Below, one piece after another: positions 23,816 to 32,825 of a stretch of 64,000 nucleotides of DNA; position 1 is the stretch's first letter; each line of letters opens with the position of its first letter. A program made the position numbers and the translations under genes. The notes under the pieces are model-generated. The model searched no databases. It was not told the DNA's origin and was given only the letters and a program-made list of their open reading frames with translations. The DNA is from Spirochaetaceae bacterium (GTDB taxonomy: Bacteria; Spirochaetota; Spirochaetia; DSM-27196; SKKC01). The DNA lies in assembly GCA_007694005.1 (NCBI GenBank), contig RECN01000197.1, forward strand, positions 1-64,000. Direction: 5' to 3'.

Positions 23816-25639
23816 ATGAAGAACTACAGGTTTTTTGTAACACTCCTGACCGTTCTGCTATTTGCAGCCGCGGCGGCTTTCGCCGGGGGCGGTCGGGAGG
23901 CTCCGGACATCCTCGACGTAGACGAGGAGGGAGCAGTATCTCAGATCGAAGGTCTTCTGGCCATCGATCGTGAAGCAGGCTGGGAAATCGGTGAGCGAGG
24001 CGGGAGTGTAACCCTTGCAACGACCAACGATCCCCGTACATTCAACGACTGGGTAGCAGCAGAGACCTCATCGACCGTCATAACTGCACTCATGCACTCA
24101 GGCATGCTCCGTCGAAACACGCACACCCTTGAGTTCGAGCCCTCCATGGCGGAAGGCTGGGTAGTGTCGGACGACGAGCTTTCTGTGACTTTCACGCTTC
24201 GGCAGGGACTTCGGTTCAGTGACGGCGAACCTATTACCGCCCACGACTTCGTATTCAGCGCTGAATTGGTGCAGAACGAGGAAGTTGGAAGTAACGCCCG
24301 TTCGTCACAGCTTGTCGGTGGCGAAATGGCACAGTGGGAAGCGATCGACGACCGCACCGTTCGCGTAAGCGTTTCGGAGATCTATGCCGGTCTTCTGACC
24401 CTTTCCGGTCTTCCCCCGGCCCCGCGCCACATTCTCGAGCCCATCATCGAGGCAGAAGGCTACGGTCGCATGCAGAGTTTCTGGGGTGTCGACACCGATA
24501 TCTCGACGCTCGTCGGCAGCGGTCCGTACATGGTTGCCGAGTATGTTCCGGGACAGCGCATTGTCCTGAGCCGCAATCCCAACTACTGGGAGAGCGACGA
24601 TGCAGGCACACAGCTTCCCTATCTTGACGAGGTTGTCTTTAGCGTAGTGCCCGATAACGACACAGCCCTGCAGCGCTTTCTCGCAGGAGAAATCGACATC
24701 TACGGGAGTGGCAGCTCCTCGTTCCGCGGCGAAGACTACGCCGTACTCGTAGACCGCCAGGACGAGCTCAGCATCCGTCTCTACGATGTTGGACCGGCTG
24801 CGTCGACGCAGTTTATCACCTTCAACCAGAACTGGGACGGCCCGCTGGACGAGTATCGCCTGGAATGGTTCAACAACAGAACCTTCCGTCAGGCCATGGC
24901 TCACCTCGTAGACCGCCAGACCATCATTGATAACATCGCGTTCGGGTTCGGCTTTCCGCAGTACGCTTTCGTGCCGCAGTTCAGCCCCTTCTACCTGGAA
25001 AGCGCACCTGAACTTGCCTTCCCCTATGATCCTGAAGCCGCAGCGGATCTCCTTGATTCAATCGGCTACGTCGATCAGAATGGCGACGGCTGGCGACAGG
25101 ATCCGGACGGTAACCGAATCGCGTTCACCCTGCAGACCAACTCTGACAACAGTCAGCGCGTCGGTATCGGTGAGCTCTTCTCACAGGAAGCGCGCGAGGT
25201 TGGTATCGAGATTACCTTCCGCCCCGGTGACTTCAACGCCATCGTCGGTCAGCTCACGGGAAGCTTCGACTGGGAAGCGATCATTATCGGACTGACCGGT
25301 AGTGTTGACCCGATCAGCGGTGCCAACGTGTACCCGAGCCGCGGTAACCTGCACATGAGTCACCCGAATCAGGAATCACCGCTGCGTGACTGGGAGCAGG
25401 AAGTCGACGACATCTGGTTCGGACGTGGTGAGCTTAACGCGAACTACACGCTCGACGAGGATGTACGCAGAGCTGGCTACCACAGGTTGCAGGAAATCTG
25501 GATCGAAGAGGTCCCCTGGGTCTTTACCTTTAATCCGGCTGTCATGGTTGCAGCATCTACCGACCTCGGCAATGTAAAGCCACAGCCCATAAACGGCTTT
25601 GAAGCGGTCGCGATCGTATCGCGAATGTTCCGCCGCTAA
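23816..25639 (+). CDS. Family 5 solute-binding protein of the second peptide ABC transporter
   Basis: The gene encodes the 607-residue periplasmic binding protein of the peptide importer. A signal peptide (MKNYRFFVTLLTVLLFAAAAAFA) is followed by GGGREAPD. SBP_bac_5 features include VTLATTNDPRTFNDW, LEFEPSMAEGWVVSDDELSV, FTLRQGLRFSDGEPITAHDF, and VGSGPYMVAEYVPGQR. A strong AAGGAGG Shine-Dalgarno stands before the ATG. The signal peptide ends in AFAGGG without a Cys, so it is not a classic lipoprotein. This is the first gene of an operon holding permeases and ATPases, separated from them by a four-hairpin spacer. The ligand is unknown, though this subfamily often binds larger oligopeptides or sugars. 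Confidence 0.95.
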   Translation: MKNYRFFVTLLTVLLFAAAAAFAGGGREAPDILDVDEEGAVSQIEGLLAIDREAGWEIGERGGSVTLATTNDPRTFNDWVAAETSSTVITALMHSGMLRRNTHTLEFEPSMAEGWVVSDDELSVTFTLRQGLRFSDGEPITAHDFVFSAELVQNEEVGSNARSSQLVGGEMAQWEAIDDRTVRVSVSEIYAGLLTLSGLPPAPRHILEPIIEAEGYGRMQSFWGVDTDISTLVGSGPYMVAEYVPGQRIVLSRNPNYWESDDAGTQLPYLDEVVFSVVPDNDTALQRFLAGEIDIYGSGSSSFRGEDYAVLVDRQDELSIRLYDVGPAASTQFITFNQNWDGPLDEYRLEWFNNRTFRQAMAHLVDRQTIIDNIAFGFGFPQYAFVPQFSPFYLESAPELAFPYDPEAAADLLDSIGYVDQNGDGWRQDPDGNRIAFTLQTNSDNSQRVGIGELFSQEAREVGIEITFRPGDFNAIVGQLTGSFDWEAIIIGLTGSVDPISGANVYPSRGNLHMSHPNQESPLRDWEQEVDDIWFGRGELNANYTLDEDVRRAGYHRLQEIWIEEVPWVFTFNPAVMVAASTDLGNVKPQPINGFEAVAIVSRMFRR

Positions 25640-25648
25640 GTCAGGAAA

Positions 25649-25773
25649 CATCACCGGATTTTCCGGTGATGTGCTACCGGCGACGCCTCAGGGTGTCGCC
25701 GGGCCGCAGGTGTGCACGATATAGTGCACACGCGGCAGCGGGGTTCAGAGCGTATCTGAGTCCCGCTGCCGCG
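25649..25773 (+). promoter_or_regulatory. Array of four consecutive RNA hairpins between binding-protein and permease genes
   Basis: Hairpin 1: CATCACCGGA/TCCGGTGATG (25649-25658/25662-25671, perfect). Hairpin 2: CCGGCGACGCC pairing with 25692-25702. Hairpin 3: GTGTGCAC/GTGCACAC (25710-25717/25724-25731) with an outer CCGC/GCGG. Hairpin 4: CGCGGCAGCGGG/CCCGCTGCCGCG (25731-25742/25762-25773, perfect). Hairpins 3 and 4 share bases 25731-25735 and cannot both form fully. No T-tract follows, which suggests RNA stabilisation, processing or attenuation rather than simple termination. Confidence 0.8.
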
Positions 25774-25843
25774 TAACTTCGTCCTGCCTGTCGTCCTTGT
25801 CGATACGTCGGGATCATCCCATGAGGTTCGCGGAAGGGTCTGC

Positions 25844-26968
25844 ATGAAAGCACTGAAACAATTCAACTGGCGACTCACATTCATCCTGGACATACTGGCT
25901 ATCATAATGCTGGTGTCGGGCGGGACGAATCTTTTTTTTGCCGTCGTTCTTACCGAAGGCGCACTCTGGATGGTGAGGCTGCTCTGGCTGTCACCCGCCA
26001 TGCTGTCTTACATTCTGCGACGTCTTGCCCAGATGGTTCCCATCGTTCTGGCCGTTCTCGCGCTCGGATTTGCGCTCATACAGCTGGCCCCGGGAGACAT
26101 GTTTTCACAAATGGAGCTCGATCCGGCGATCAGTCGTGATCAGCTTGAGATGTTTCGGCGGCAGTTCAGGCTGGACCAGCCCTGGTACGCACAGTTTTTC
26201 CAGTATATCTGGAACGCCCTCCAGGGTGATTTCGGATTTTCCCGGACATACCGGGCTCCTGTTTTTGCGATTGTCGGACAGCGCGCGTGGAATACCATAC
26301 TGTTGTCTTTGACGTCGCTGGTGTTTGCCTGGGTCTTAAGCATTCCAATGGGTGTTTTTGCGGCTACAAACCAGTACAACTGGAAAGACCAGTTCGTGTC
26401 GATTTTTGCGTTTTTCGGACTCGCAATCCCGAACTTCTTTCTGGCCTTTCTACTCCTGTATCTGATCTCGTCGACGGGTAACTGGCTGCCGCTTGGCGGC
26501 ATGACGAGTGTCGGCTTCAGAAACATGACAGCGACGCAGCAGTTCTTTGACGTACTCAGACATATGATTGTCCCGGTCGTGGTTATCGGGACGAGCGTCA
26601 TGGCGACGCTCACCCGTGTCATGCGGGGCGAAATGCTCAAGATCATGAACGAACAGTACGTGACTACTGCCCGCGCGAAAGGCCAGACCGAGAACAAGGT
26701 CGTGTACATGCACGCGCTGCGCAACGCCATTAACCCCATGATTACGCTGCTGGGGTTTCAACTCGGTAACGTCATGAGCGGTGCAGCTCTCGTTGAGATC
26801 GTCGTTGCCTGGCCCGGCCTCGGAAGCGTGCTTCTTGAAGCTGTTCTGAGTCAGGACCTGTATCTGGTTGTCGGTAGTCTTGTGTACGGCGTAGTCCTGC
26901 TGGTGATCGGTAATCTTCTCGCCGATATTGCGCTTGCCCTGGTAGACCCGCGAGTGAGGATAAGCTGA
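25844..26968 (+). CDS. Peptide ABC transporter permease, DppB/OppB type with N-terminal extension
   Basis: The permease has 374 residues, about 50 more than usual. The canonical start would be MLSYILRRLAQMVPIV at residue 54, but no ribosome-binding site precedes it, while GGAAGG precedes ATG 25844. The extension contains hydrophobic stretches (LTFILDILAIIMLVSG and LFFAVVLTEGALWMVRLLWL) that could add one or two helices. The rest has the normal permease core with an EAA loop (ARAKGQTENKVVYMHALRNA) and VEIVVAWPGLGSVLL. Its stop overlaps the start of the next permease (TGATG). Confidence 0.9.
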   Translation: MKALKQFNWRLTFILDILAIIMLVSGGTNLFFAVVLTEGALWMVRLLWLSPAMLSYILRRLAQMVPIVLAVLALGFALIQLAPGDMFSQMELDPAISRDQLEMFRRQFRLDQPWYAQFFQYIWNALQGDFGFSRTYRAPVFAIVGQRAWNTILLSLTSLVFAWVLSIPMGVFAATNQYNWKDQFVSIFAFFGLAIPNFFLAFLLLYLISSTGNWLPLGGMTSVGFRNMTATQQFFDVLRHMIVPVVVIGTSVMATLTRVMRGEMLKIMNEQYVTTARAKGQTENKVVYMHALRNAINPMITLLGFQLGNVMSGAALVEIVVAWPGLGSVLLEAVLSQDLYLVVGSLVYGVVLLVIGNLLADIALALVDPRVRIS

Positions 26969-28401
26969 TGTCTGATAAGGAACAGATGGAAATCAAGGAC
27001 GGTGTCTCGGAAGAGATTCTGGAGCATTACGATTCGCAGGGAGACGAGCACGGAGAGTCCATATGGACTATCTATGTACGGCGCTTTCGCAAGCACACGC
27101 TCGGACGCGTCGGTCTCGGAATACTGCTGTTTCTCTACTTCATTGTCATATTTGCCGACTTTCTCGCTCCCTACGATATGACCTACAGCGACAGTCGAAA
27201 GCCGTTTCACGCGCCGAGCCAGATTACCTGGTTCTACACCAACCCGGACGGAGGCCGCGAGTTCAGGCCATTCGTGTGGGAGCACATACAGACGGATATC
27301 GCCCGCCGGACCTATAGAGTCGTACCGCAGCACACCATGCGGGCGATCATCGTACCCTTGCAACCCGGCCGAAGAACGCACCGCTTTGTCGCGGTGGCGA
27401 GTAACCAGATGCAGCGGGAGTCCGAACTTATCGAAGGGGTTCAGCGACAGCTGCGCATACCCGAAGGCGACGAGCGGCTTGTCCGACTGCAACAGGCAAT
27501 TCGGGATCTCGAGGCAGGTGATCGCGTCGATCACGTGGAAGAGTTCGTCCTCGATACGGTGACGATCGACGACGTGGAGCGTGACCGGATCATCTATCTC
27601 GCACGCGGGAACAAGAATTTCGTCGGTATGTTCGAGGAAGGCATACCCTATCGTTTCATGGGTATGTTCGAGACCCGCCGTCACTTCGTGACCTCACGAA
27701 CCGGTGGCTTCTTCCCCTTCGGCGCCGACCGGAACGGCAGAGACCTTCTTTCGCGCCTCATACACGGCTCCCGTGTATCCATGACCGTCGGTCTCATTGG
27801 TGCGGCTATAACTTTCACCCTCGGGCTGACCTTTGGGGGCATCGCCGGATACGCCGGTGGAAAAACCGACAACCTCATAATGCGATTATGTGAGATCGTG
27901 ATCGCGTTCCCTGGTCTGTATCTTCTGCTGACGCTGCGGGCTGCTTTTCCGGCGAACCTCGATTCCATACAGGTATACTTTCTGATTGTTGTCGCGACTG
28001 CGTTTATCGCGTGGGCGAGTTTTGCCCGCATAATTCGCGGTCTGGTGCTTTCAATCAAGACGCAGGACTTTGTCATGAGCGCCCGGACACTCGGTCTGTC
28101 GCACTGGAAGATAATCCGGAAGCACGTGCTTCCGAACACCTTCTCATACTCGATCGTTCAGGTAACCCTGCTTATTCCCTCGTTTATCCTTGGTGAGGCT
28201 GCCTTGAGCCTGCTCGGACTTGGCATCGTAGAACCGCAGGCGAGCTGGGGCAATATGCTTTCAGTTGCCCGTAACTACCGTGTCGTCAGGGACTTTCCCT
28301 GGATACTCTGGCCCGGATTCCTGATCTTTCTCGCAATTCTGGCCTGGAACTTTTTCGGTGACGGTATACGGGACGCAGTCGACCCACGGAGCAAGCACTA
28401 A
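26968..28401 (+). CDS. Peptide ABC transporter permease, DppC/OppC type with large periplasmic insertion
   Basis: The permease has 477 residues, about 170 longer than usual. TM1 (LGILLFLYFIVIFADFLAPY) is followed by an insertion of roughly 170 residues (about 70-240) before the hallmark FGADRNGRDLLSRLIHGSRV. The insertion is mixed alpha/beta with a coiled segment (LVRLQQAIRDLEAGDRVDHV) and lies on the periplasmic side by topology. It could contact the binding protein. The remaining five helices and EAA loop (ARTLGLSHWKIIRKHVLPN) are typical. It has a 1-bp TGATG overlap with the previous gene and 3 bp to the ATPase. Inserts at this place are known in some DppC/YejE-like permeases. Confidence 0.92.
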   Translation: MSDKEQMEIKDGVSEEILEHYDSQGDEHGESIWTIYVRRFRKHTLGRVGLGILLFLYFIVIFADFLAPYDMTYSDSRKPFHAPSQITWFYTNPDGGREFRPFVWEHIQTDIARRTYRVVPQHTMRAIIVPLQPGRRTHRFVAVASNQMQRESELIEGVQRQLRIPEGDERLVRLQQAIRDLEAGDRVDHVEEFVLDTVTIDDVERDRIIYLARGNKNFVGMFEEGIPYRFMGMFETRRHFVTSRTGGFFPFGADRNGRDLLSRLIHGSRVSMTVGLIGAAITFTLGLTFGGIAGYAGGKTDNLIMRLCEIVIAFPGLYLLLTLRAAFPANLDSIQVYFLIVVATAFIAWASFARIIRGLVLSIKTQDFVMSARTLGLSHWKIIRKHVLPNTFSYSIVQVTLLIPSFILGEAALSLLGLGIVEPQASWGNMLSVARNYRVVRDFPWILWPGFLIFLAILAWNFFGDGIRDAVDPRSKH

Positions 28402-28404
28402 ACT

Positions 28405-29526
28405 ATGGACAACGTACTCGAAGTAAAAGATCTGGCGACGTATTTCTTCATGCACGACTATATCATCCGGGCGGTGGATGGTGTTGACTTTACCTTAGGT
28501 CGTGGGGAGACGCTGGGAATCGTCGGTGAGTCGGGCTGTGGTAAGTCCATCACCTCAATGAGCATGATGCGCCTCGTTCCGGATCCGCCCGGCAGGATCA
28601 TTTCCGGGGAAATTTCTCTGAAAGGCCGTGATATCCTCAAAATCAGCGAAGACGAGATGCGGAAGGTCAGGGGAAACGAGATATCGATGATCTTCCAGGA
28701 GCCCATGACGAGTCTCAACCCTGTGTTTACGATCGGATTTCAGATTTCTGAGGTTCTCCGTCTGCATCGGGATATCGGGAAACAGGACGCGATAAAGGAA
28801 GCGGCGCGTCTTTTGCGCATGGTTGGTATGTCCGATCCTGAAGAACGTGTAAACGAGTACCCCTTTCAGCTTTCGGGCGGGCTGCGCCAGCGGGCAATGA
28901 TTGCAATTGCGATGGCCTGCGAGCCGACCGTCATGATTGCCGACGAACCGACTACAGCTCTCGATGTGACTATACAGGCCCAGATTCTTCGCCTCATGAG
29001 GCAACTGAAAGAAACGAAGGATACCTCGATCGCCTTCATTACACATGACCTCGCGGTCATCGCGAGCTTCACCGACCGGGTTATGGTCATGTACGCTGGC
29101 GTGGCGGTCGAGACCTCGACGGTACACGAGATCTTCAAGAATCCTCTGCACCCCTATACGCAGGGTCTGCTCGGGTCGGTGCCGGTCCTTGGTGACAGGA
29201 AAGTCAACGCAGACGGAAGCAGGAAACTCCTCAATGCGATTCCGGGCTCGCTGCCCGATGCACGAAGGTTTCCCCGGGGGTGTCGCTTTGCCCCGCGCTG
29301 TCCGAAGGCCATGAAAAAGTGCTGGGAGGCGGAACCCGCAAAAGTGGAGGTGGCACCGGGCCATCAGGTCCGATGTTTTCTCCACCATGACGAAGTACGG
29401 GTCATAAGCAAGCGGGACCTTGGAGCGGCCGGTAAGCGCGTTCTTAAGAACCAGCAGAAGATTTCCGGCAAAAAGAAAGGCTCCGCCGACGGCTCCAAGA
29501 CAGATACCCCTATAGCAAGGAACTAG
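28405..29526 (+). CDS. Peptide ABC transporter ATP-binding protein, DppD/OppD type
   Basis: The first ATPase of the second importer, 373 residues. It shows Walker [15 protein letters not shown]-loop [10 protein letters not shown], signature LSGGLRQR (Leu instead of the common Met/Gln), Walker [13 protein letters not shown] and ITHDLAV. The C-terminal Cys-rich domain is intact (CRFAPRC, KKC, VRC). A Lys/Ser-rich tail of about 50 residues follows, longer than in the first operon's DppD. It starts 3 bp after the permease and lies 4 bp before the partner ATPase gene. Confidence 0.95.
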   Translation: MDNVLEVKDLATYFFMHDYIIRAVDGVDFTLGRGETLGIVGESGCGKSITSMSMMRLVPDPPGRIISGEISLKGRDILKISEDEMRKVRGNEISMIFQEPMTSLNPVFTIGFQISEVLRLHRDIGKQDAIKEAARLLRMVGMSDPEERVNEYPFQLSGGLRQRAMIAIAMACEPTVMIADEPTTALDVTIQAQILRLMRQLKETKDTSIAFITHDLAVIASFTDRVMVMYAGVAVETSTVHEIFKNPLHPYTQGLLGSVPVLGDRKVNADGSRKLLNAIPGSLPDARRFPRGCRFAPRCPKAMKKCWEAEPAKVEVAPGHQVRCFLHHDEVRVISKRDLGAAGKRVLKNQQKISGKKKGSADGSKTDTPIARN

Positions 29527-29530
29527 TACA

Positions 29531-30688
29531 GTGAGCTCGAAAAATGAAACCCTAATAGACATCCGCGGCCTCAAGAAGACGTTCCCGGTCAAAGCCAGCG
29601 TTTTTTCGAGTAAGTCTATCCCTCTGAAAGCTGTCGACGGTGTTAACGTGCAGATCAGGAAAGGCGAAACACTCGGACTTGTCGGTGAGTCTGGCTGCGG
29701 AAAAACGACGGTCGGTCGCTGCGTGCTTCGTCTGTATGAGCCTGACAGGGGACGCGTCTGGCTTGACCCCGACCCGGCCGTTGTGGCGGAGGTCGAGCAG
29801 TTCGACCTCGAGTACGAGCAGCTGCAGAGTCAGCTCGACGACGTCATTGCTGGAGGGCGGATACGCGGCGCCGGGCAAAAGTCGCGGGAACTCAAGAACA
29901 GAATACGAAAGAACCGGAATACCGCCCGTCGCAAGGCAATGCAGCAGGACATCCTGAGCATGGGACCGGATCAGATGCATAAGATGCGTCGAAACGTTCA
30001 GATGGTTTTTCAGGACCCGTGGGCAAGTCTGAATCCACAGATGGTCGTATCAGACATCATCGGCGAAGGTCCTTATACCTATGGAACGCACAAAGGTGCG
30101 CGTCTGAACAAGTGGGTCATGGAGCTGCTCGACAAGGTCGGTCTTCCGCGCAACGCGGCGAACCGCTACCCCCATGAGTTCTCCGGCGGCCAGAGACAGC
30201 GCATCGGAATCGCGCGGGCCCTGGCGCTCACACCGAAGCTGATCGTCTGCGATGAACCCGTCAGTGCCCTGGATGTGTCAGTTCAGGCGCAGATAATCAA
30301 CCTGCTCATCAGTCTGCAGGACGACTTCGAACTGGCGTATCTCTTTATCGCCCACGATCTCAGTGTTGTCCAGTACATCTCCGACCGTGTAGCGGTCATG
30401 TACCTCGGAAAAATTGTCGAGCTCGGTACCGGCGAACAGCTGTACAACAATCCACGACACCCGTATACCATAAGCCTTCTCGGTTCTATTCCGGTCGCGG
30501 ATCCGGAGATCAAGACACAGGAACGCATACTCGAAGGGGATGTGCCGAGTCCGGTAAACCCACCGAAAGGCTGCACCTTCCACCCACGATGTCCGAATCG
30601 AATCGACAGCTGTTCACAGATTATCCCGGTTCTGGAGAAAAGCCAGGACGGACACGTGATAGCCTGCCACAATCCACCCAACGGATGA
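29531..30688 (+). CDS. Peptide ABC transporter ATP-binding protein, DppF/OppF type with coiled insertion
   Basis: The second ATPase, 385 residues from a GTG start. Walker A GESGCGKTTVGR, Q-loop QDPWASLNPQ, signature FSGGQRQR, Walker B IVCDEPVSALDV and AHDLS are intact. Between Walker A and the Q-loop, about residues 78-150, there is an insertion rich in Glu, Gln, Arg and Lys (e.g. FDLEYEQLQSQLDDVI, then KSRELKNRIRKNRN) that should form a helical hairpin. The first operon's DppF lacks it. It lies where the ATPase meets the permease, so it might tune coupling. The Cys-rich tail is present (CTFHPRC, DSC, IAC). Confidence 0.94.
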   Translation: MSSKNETLIDIRGLKKTFPVKASVFSSKSIPLKAVDGVNVQIRKGETLGLVGESGCGKTTVGRCVLRLYEPDRGRVWLDPDPAVVAEVEQFDLEYEQLQSQLDDVIAGGRIRGAGQKSRELKNRIRKNRNTARRKAMQQDILSMGPDQMHKMRRNVQMVFQDPWASLNPQMVVSDIIGEGPYTYGTHKGARLNKWVMELLDKVGLPRNAANRYPHEFSGGQRQRIGIARALALTPKLIVCDEPVSALDVSVQAQIINLLISLQDDFELAYLFIAHDLSVVQYISDRVAVMYLGKIVELGTGEQLYNNPRHPYTISLLGSIPVADPEIKTQERILEGDVPSPVNPPKGCTFHPRCPNRIDSCSQIIPVLEKSQDGHVIACHNPPNG

Positions 30689-30695
30689 TGCCGGT

Positions 30696-31277
30696 ATGAT
30701 TTCGGTACGGTCGCGCCTGAGTCTGAGAAAGGTATCGGAAGACTCTCTGAGGATGCAGATCAGCCCCTGGAGACGGGGACTGTACGGCACAATTGCGCTT
30801 ATACTCCTCGCAGGCCTTCTCATCGGAGGGTCGGACATCCCGTTAACCGGAATAAACGCAGGACTCATCTTCTATCTGCTTATGATCGTCGTGTCGCTGG
30901 CGGTCGCAGGCTGGAACACGATCACGCAGGTCGATCGACGTCGCGGAATTATCGCGGTCAGCAGGCGCCTGTTTGGTGTTAAAATCACGCAAAAAGAGTT
31001 TCTGTTTCCCGATCTGCAGGAGATCCTGATCCGAAAAATCGTCCTGTTCGGTGGGTTCAGACAACAGGGCGGGACCGAATACGCCCGTGGCGGCATGTTG
31101 ACACCTGGTCGAAACGCGCTTTCGCCCCGGCGAAAAGAGCTGGGGAAGCTGTATCTTATCTCAAAGTCGCAGAAACCCGAGTTTCTGGAAGAGTCAACCG
31201 ACGTCGCAGACCTCTGGTCCCTCGGGGAGTCGATCAGCGAGTTCTGCGGCCTGCCGGTGCGTAGCGAAGAAATTTAA
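30696..31277 (+). CDS. Small membrane protein at the end of the second peptide operon
   Basis: The protein has 193 residues and is unrecognised. Two adjacent TM helices (residues ~30-47, GTIALILLAGLLIGG, and ~55-72, IFYLLMIVVSLAVAG) are followed by a soluble tail with QVDRRRGIIAVSRRLFG and a basic/aromatic segment, a PH-like or SHOCT-free layout often seen in small bacterial membrane proteins. It begins 7 bp after the ATPase stop without an obvious Shine-Dalgarno, so it may be translationally coupled. A transporter link is inferred only from position. Confidence 0.6.
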   Translation: MISVRSRLSLRKVSEDSLRMQISPWRRGLYGTIALILLAGLLIGGSDIPLTGINAGLIFYLLMIVVSLAVAGWNTITQVDRRRGIIAVSRRLFGVKITQKEFLFPDLQEILIRKIVLFGGFRQQGGTEYARGGMLTPGRNALSPRRKELGKLYLISKSQKPEFLEESTDVADLWSLGESISEFCGLPVRSEEI

Positions 31278-31283
31278 GCTTTC

Positions 31284-31312
31284 TTGTTTTCAGAATCTCG
31301 CTCCGATATAGT
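31284..31312 (+). promoter_or_regulatory. Promoter of the EAL protein gene
   Basis: TTGTTT (31284-31289), 17-bp spacer, TATAGT (31307-31312). The GTG start is 22 nt further on, with AGGAAG as ribosome-binding site, so this promoter has an ordinary leader, unlike the leaderless set. Confidence 0.5.
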
Positions 31313-31334
31313 ATAGCCTAGGAAGTGTTCTCGC

Positions 31335-32825
31335 GTGACGACAGATGATGTAAAACAAAGCGCAGACGGCCCACTCGAGGACGGTCAGGATTTCGAGGAG
31401 CTGCAGGAAGAAAACCGTCGCCTCAGAAGTCATCTTGAAGAACTCGAAAACATTGTCAATCTTGACCCGACGACTGGACTCCCTATCCGTCGCGTTCTAT
31501 TCAGATCTCTTTCGAAACTACTCTCCGGCGAGTCACTGAAGACTGTCGTGCAGGCCCTTCCACAGAGTGCTCCGTTCTTCATGGAGAACGGCATAGGAGA
31601 TTATCATGCCGACGGCCCGGTATCGCATCTGCTTGTGGGAATAGTCCGGCTGAGCCGCGGATACCGACGCATTCGTGCGACGCGTGACCGGGATAACATT
31701 CTGTTGTTCAAGACGGTTGTACGCACGCGATCCCGTGCAGGGGCGCTTCTCTTTCAGTCCGACCGATCGGACGAGTTCGTCTTTCTGTCGGCAGAGGCTA
31801 CCGATCTTCCGTCGGCGCTTTCGTATGCGCGCTCAATCGCCGACGCAGTTTCCCAACCTCATGAGCCACCTGCCGACGACATCGTTCTTGGGGCTCATAT
31901 TGGCCTCGCGAGATTTCCTGATGATGCGAAAACACTCGACGACCTGTTAGAGTTTGCACACGCTGCGGTCGACCGGGCCGAGGATACCGGTTCGACCGTT
32001 GTATCGTACAGCCGACGCCTGGGAGAAGAGCGGGCATTCCGACAGAAAGTGGAACGGGCGGTGCGCGAATCCATTGCCGACGACTTCAAGGGCTTCGGCC
32101 TGGTATACCAGCCCATTGTTTCGCCCGACGGCGCTCTGGTGGCCGCAGAAACCCTGGTCCGCTTTGAGCACGCCTCGCTTGGGCAGATCTCACCGGCTCT
32201 GTTTATTCCCATCCTTGAAGACAACGGCGATATACGTCTGCTTGGACAGTGGATCCTCTTTCACGCGTGTCGAACGCTTAAGTCATGGCAGAACGCCGGA
32301 TTCACGGATATGAGACTCTCGGTGAATCTGTCACCGGCACAATTCATACAGCCGGATATTACGAAACGCATACAGGCCACGATCAATGCAGTCGGGATTG
32401 ATCCCAGGAGTCTTAAGATTGAACTGACTGAGACCATGGTCATGAACGATCCGACGGAGACCATACAGGCCATGAAGGAGCTCAAGGCGCTGGGGATTTC
32501 GCTCCTCATTGATGACTTCGGCACCGGTTACAGTTCTCTCGCGTATCTCAGGCAGCTGCCGGTAGACACGCTCAAGATCGACAAGAGCTTCGTGGATAAT
32601 CTGTGCAACGATAATGGTGATCAGGCTATTATGGAGGCCATAGTCACGCTCGGGAAAAGCCTGAGTCTGCAGATACTTGCCGAAGGGGTCGAGGACGAAT
32701 GCCAGCTCGCGTTCCTGCGTACAATCGGGTGTGACCTGATACAGGGATATTACTTCGCCGGTGCGGTCGACGAGCCGGAAATGAAGCGTCTGCTTGAGAA
32801 AGGATACGTGACCGGTGGGAAGTAG
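31335..32825 (+). CDS. c-di-GMP phosphodiesterase with degenerate GGDEF and EAL domains
   Basis: The predicted cytosolic protein has 496 residues. An N-terminal coiled coil (LQEENRRLRSHLEELENI) precedes a GGDEF-like domain starting DPTTGLPIRRVLF, in which the active-site motif has decayed to RSDEF, so no cyclase activity is expected. The C-terminal EAL domain has ETLVRF at the signature (EAL to ETL, catalytic Glu kept), SVNLSP, IELTET, IDDFGTGYSS, LKIDKSF, AEGVED and IQGYYF. All metal and water-activating residues are present, so hydrolysis of c-di-GMP is likely, perhaps regulated by GTP binding to the GGDEF remnant. Its stop overlaps the next gene by 11 bp. Confidence 0.88.
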   Translation: MTTDDVKQSADGPLEDGQDFEELQEENRRLRSHLEELENIVNLDPTTGLPIRRVLFRSLSKLLSGESLKTVVQALPQSAPFFMENGIGDYHADGPVSHLLVGIVRLSRGYRRIRATRDRDNILLFKTVVRTRSRAGALLFQSDRSDEFVFLSAEATDLPSALSYARSIADAVSQPHEPPADDIVLGAHIGLARFPDDAKTLDDLLEFAHAAVDRAEDTGSTVVSYSRRLGEERAFRQKVERAVRESIADDFKGFGLVYQPIVSPDGALVAAETLVRFEHASLGQISPALFIPILEDNGDIRLLGQWILFHACRTLKSWQNAGFTDMRLSVNLSPAQFIQPDITKRIQATINAVGIDPRSLKIELTETMVMNDPTETIQAMKELKALGISLLIDDFGTGYSSLAYLRQLPVDTLKIDKSFVDNLCNDNGDQAIMEAIVTLGKSLSLQILAEGVEDECQLAFLRTIGCDLIQGYYFAGAVDEPEMKRLLEKGYVTGGK

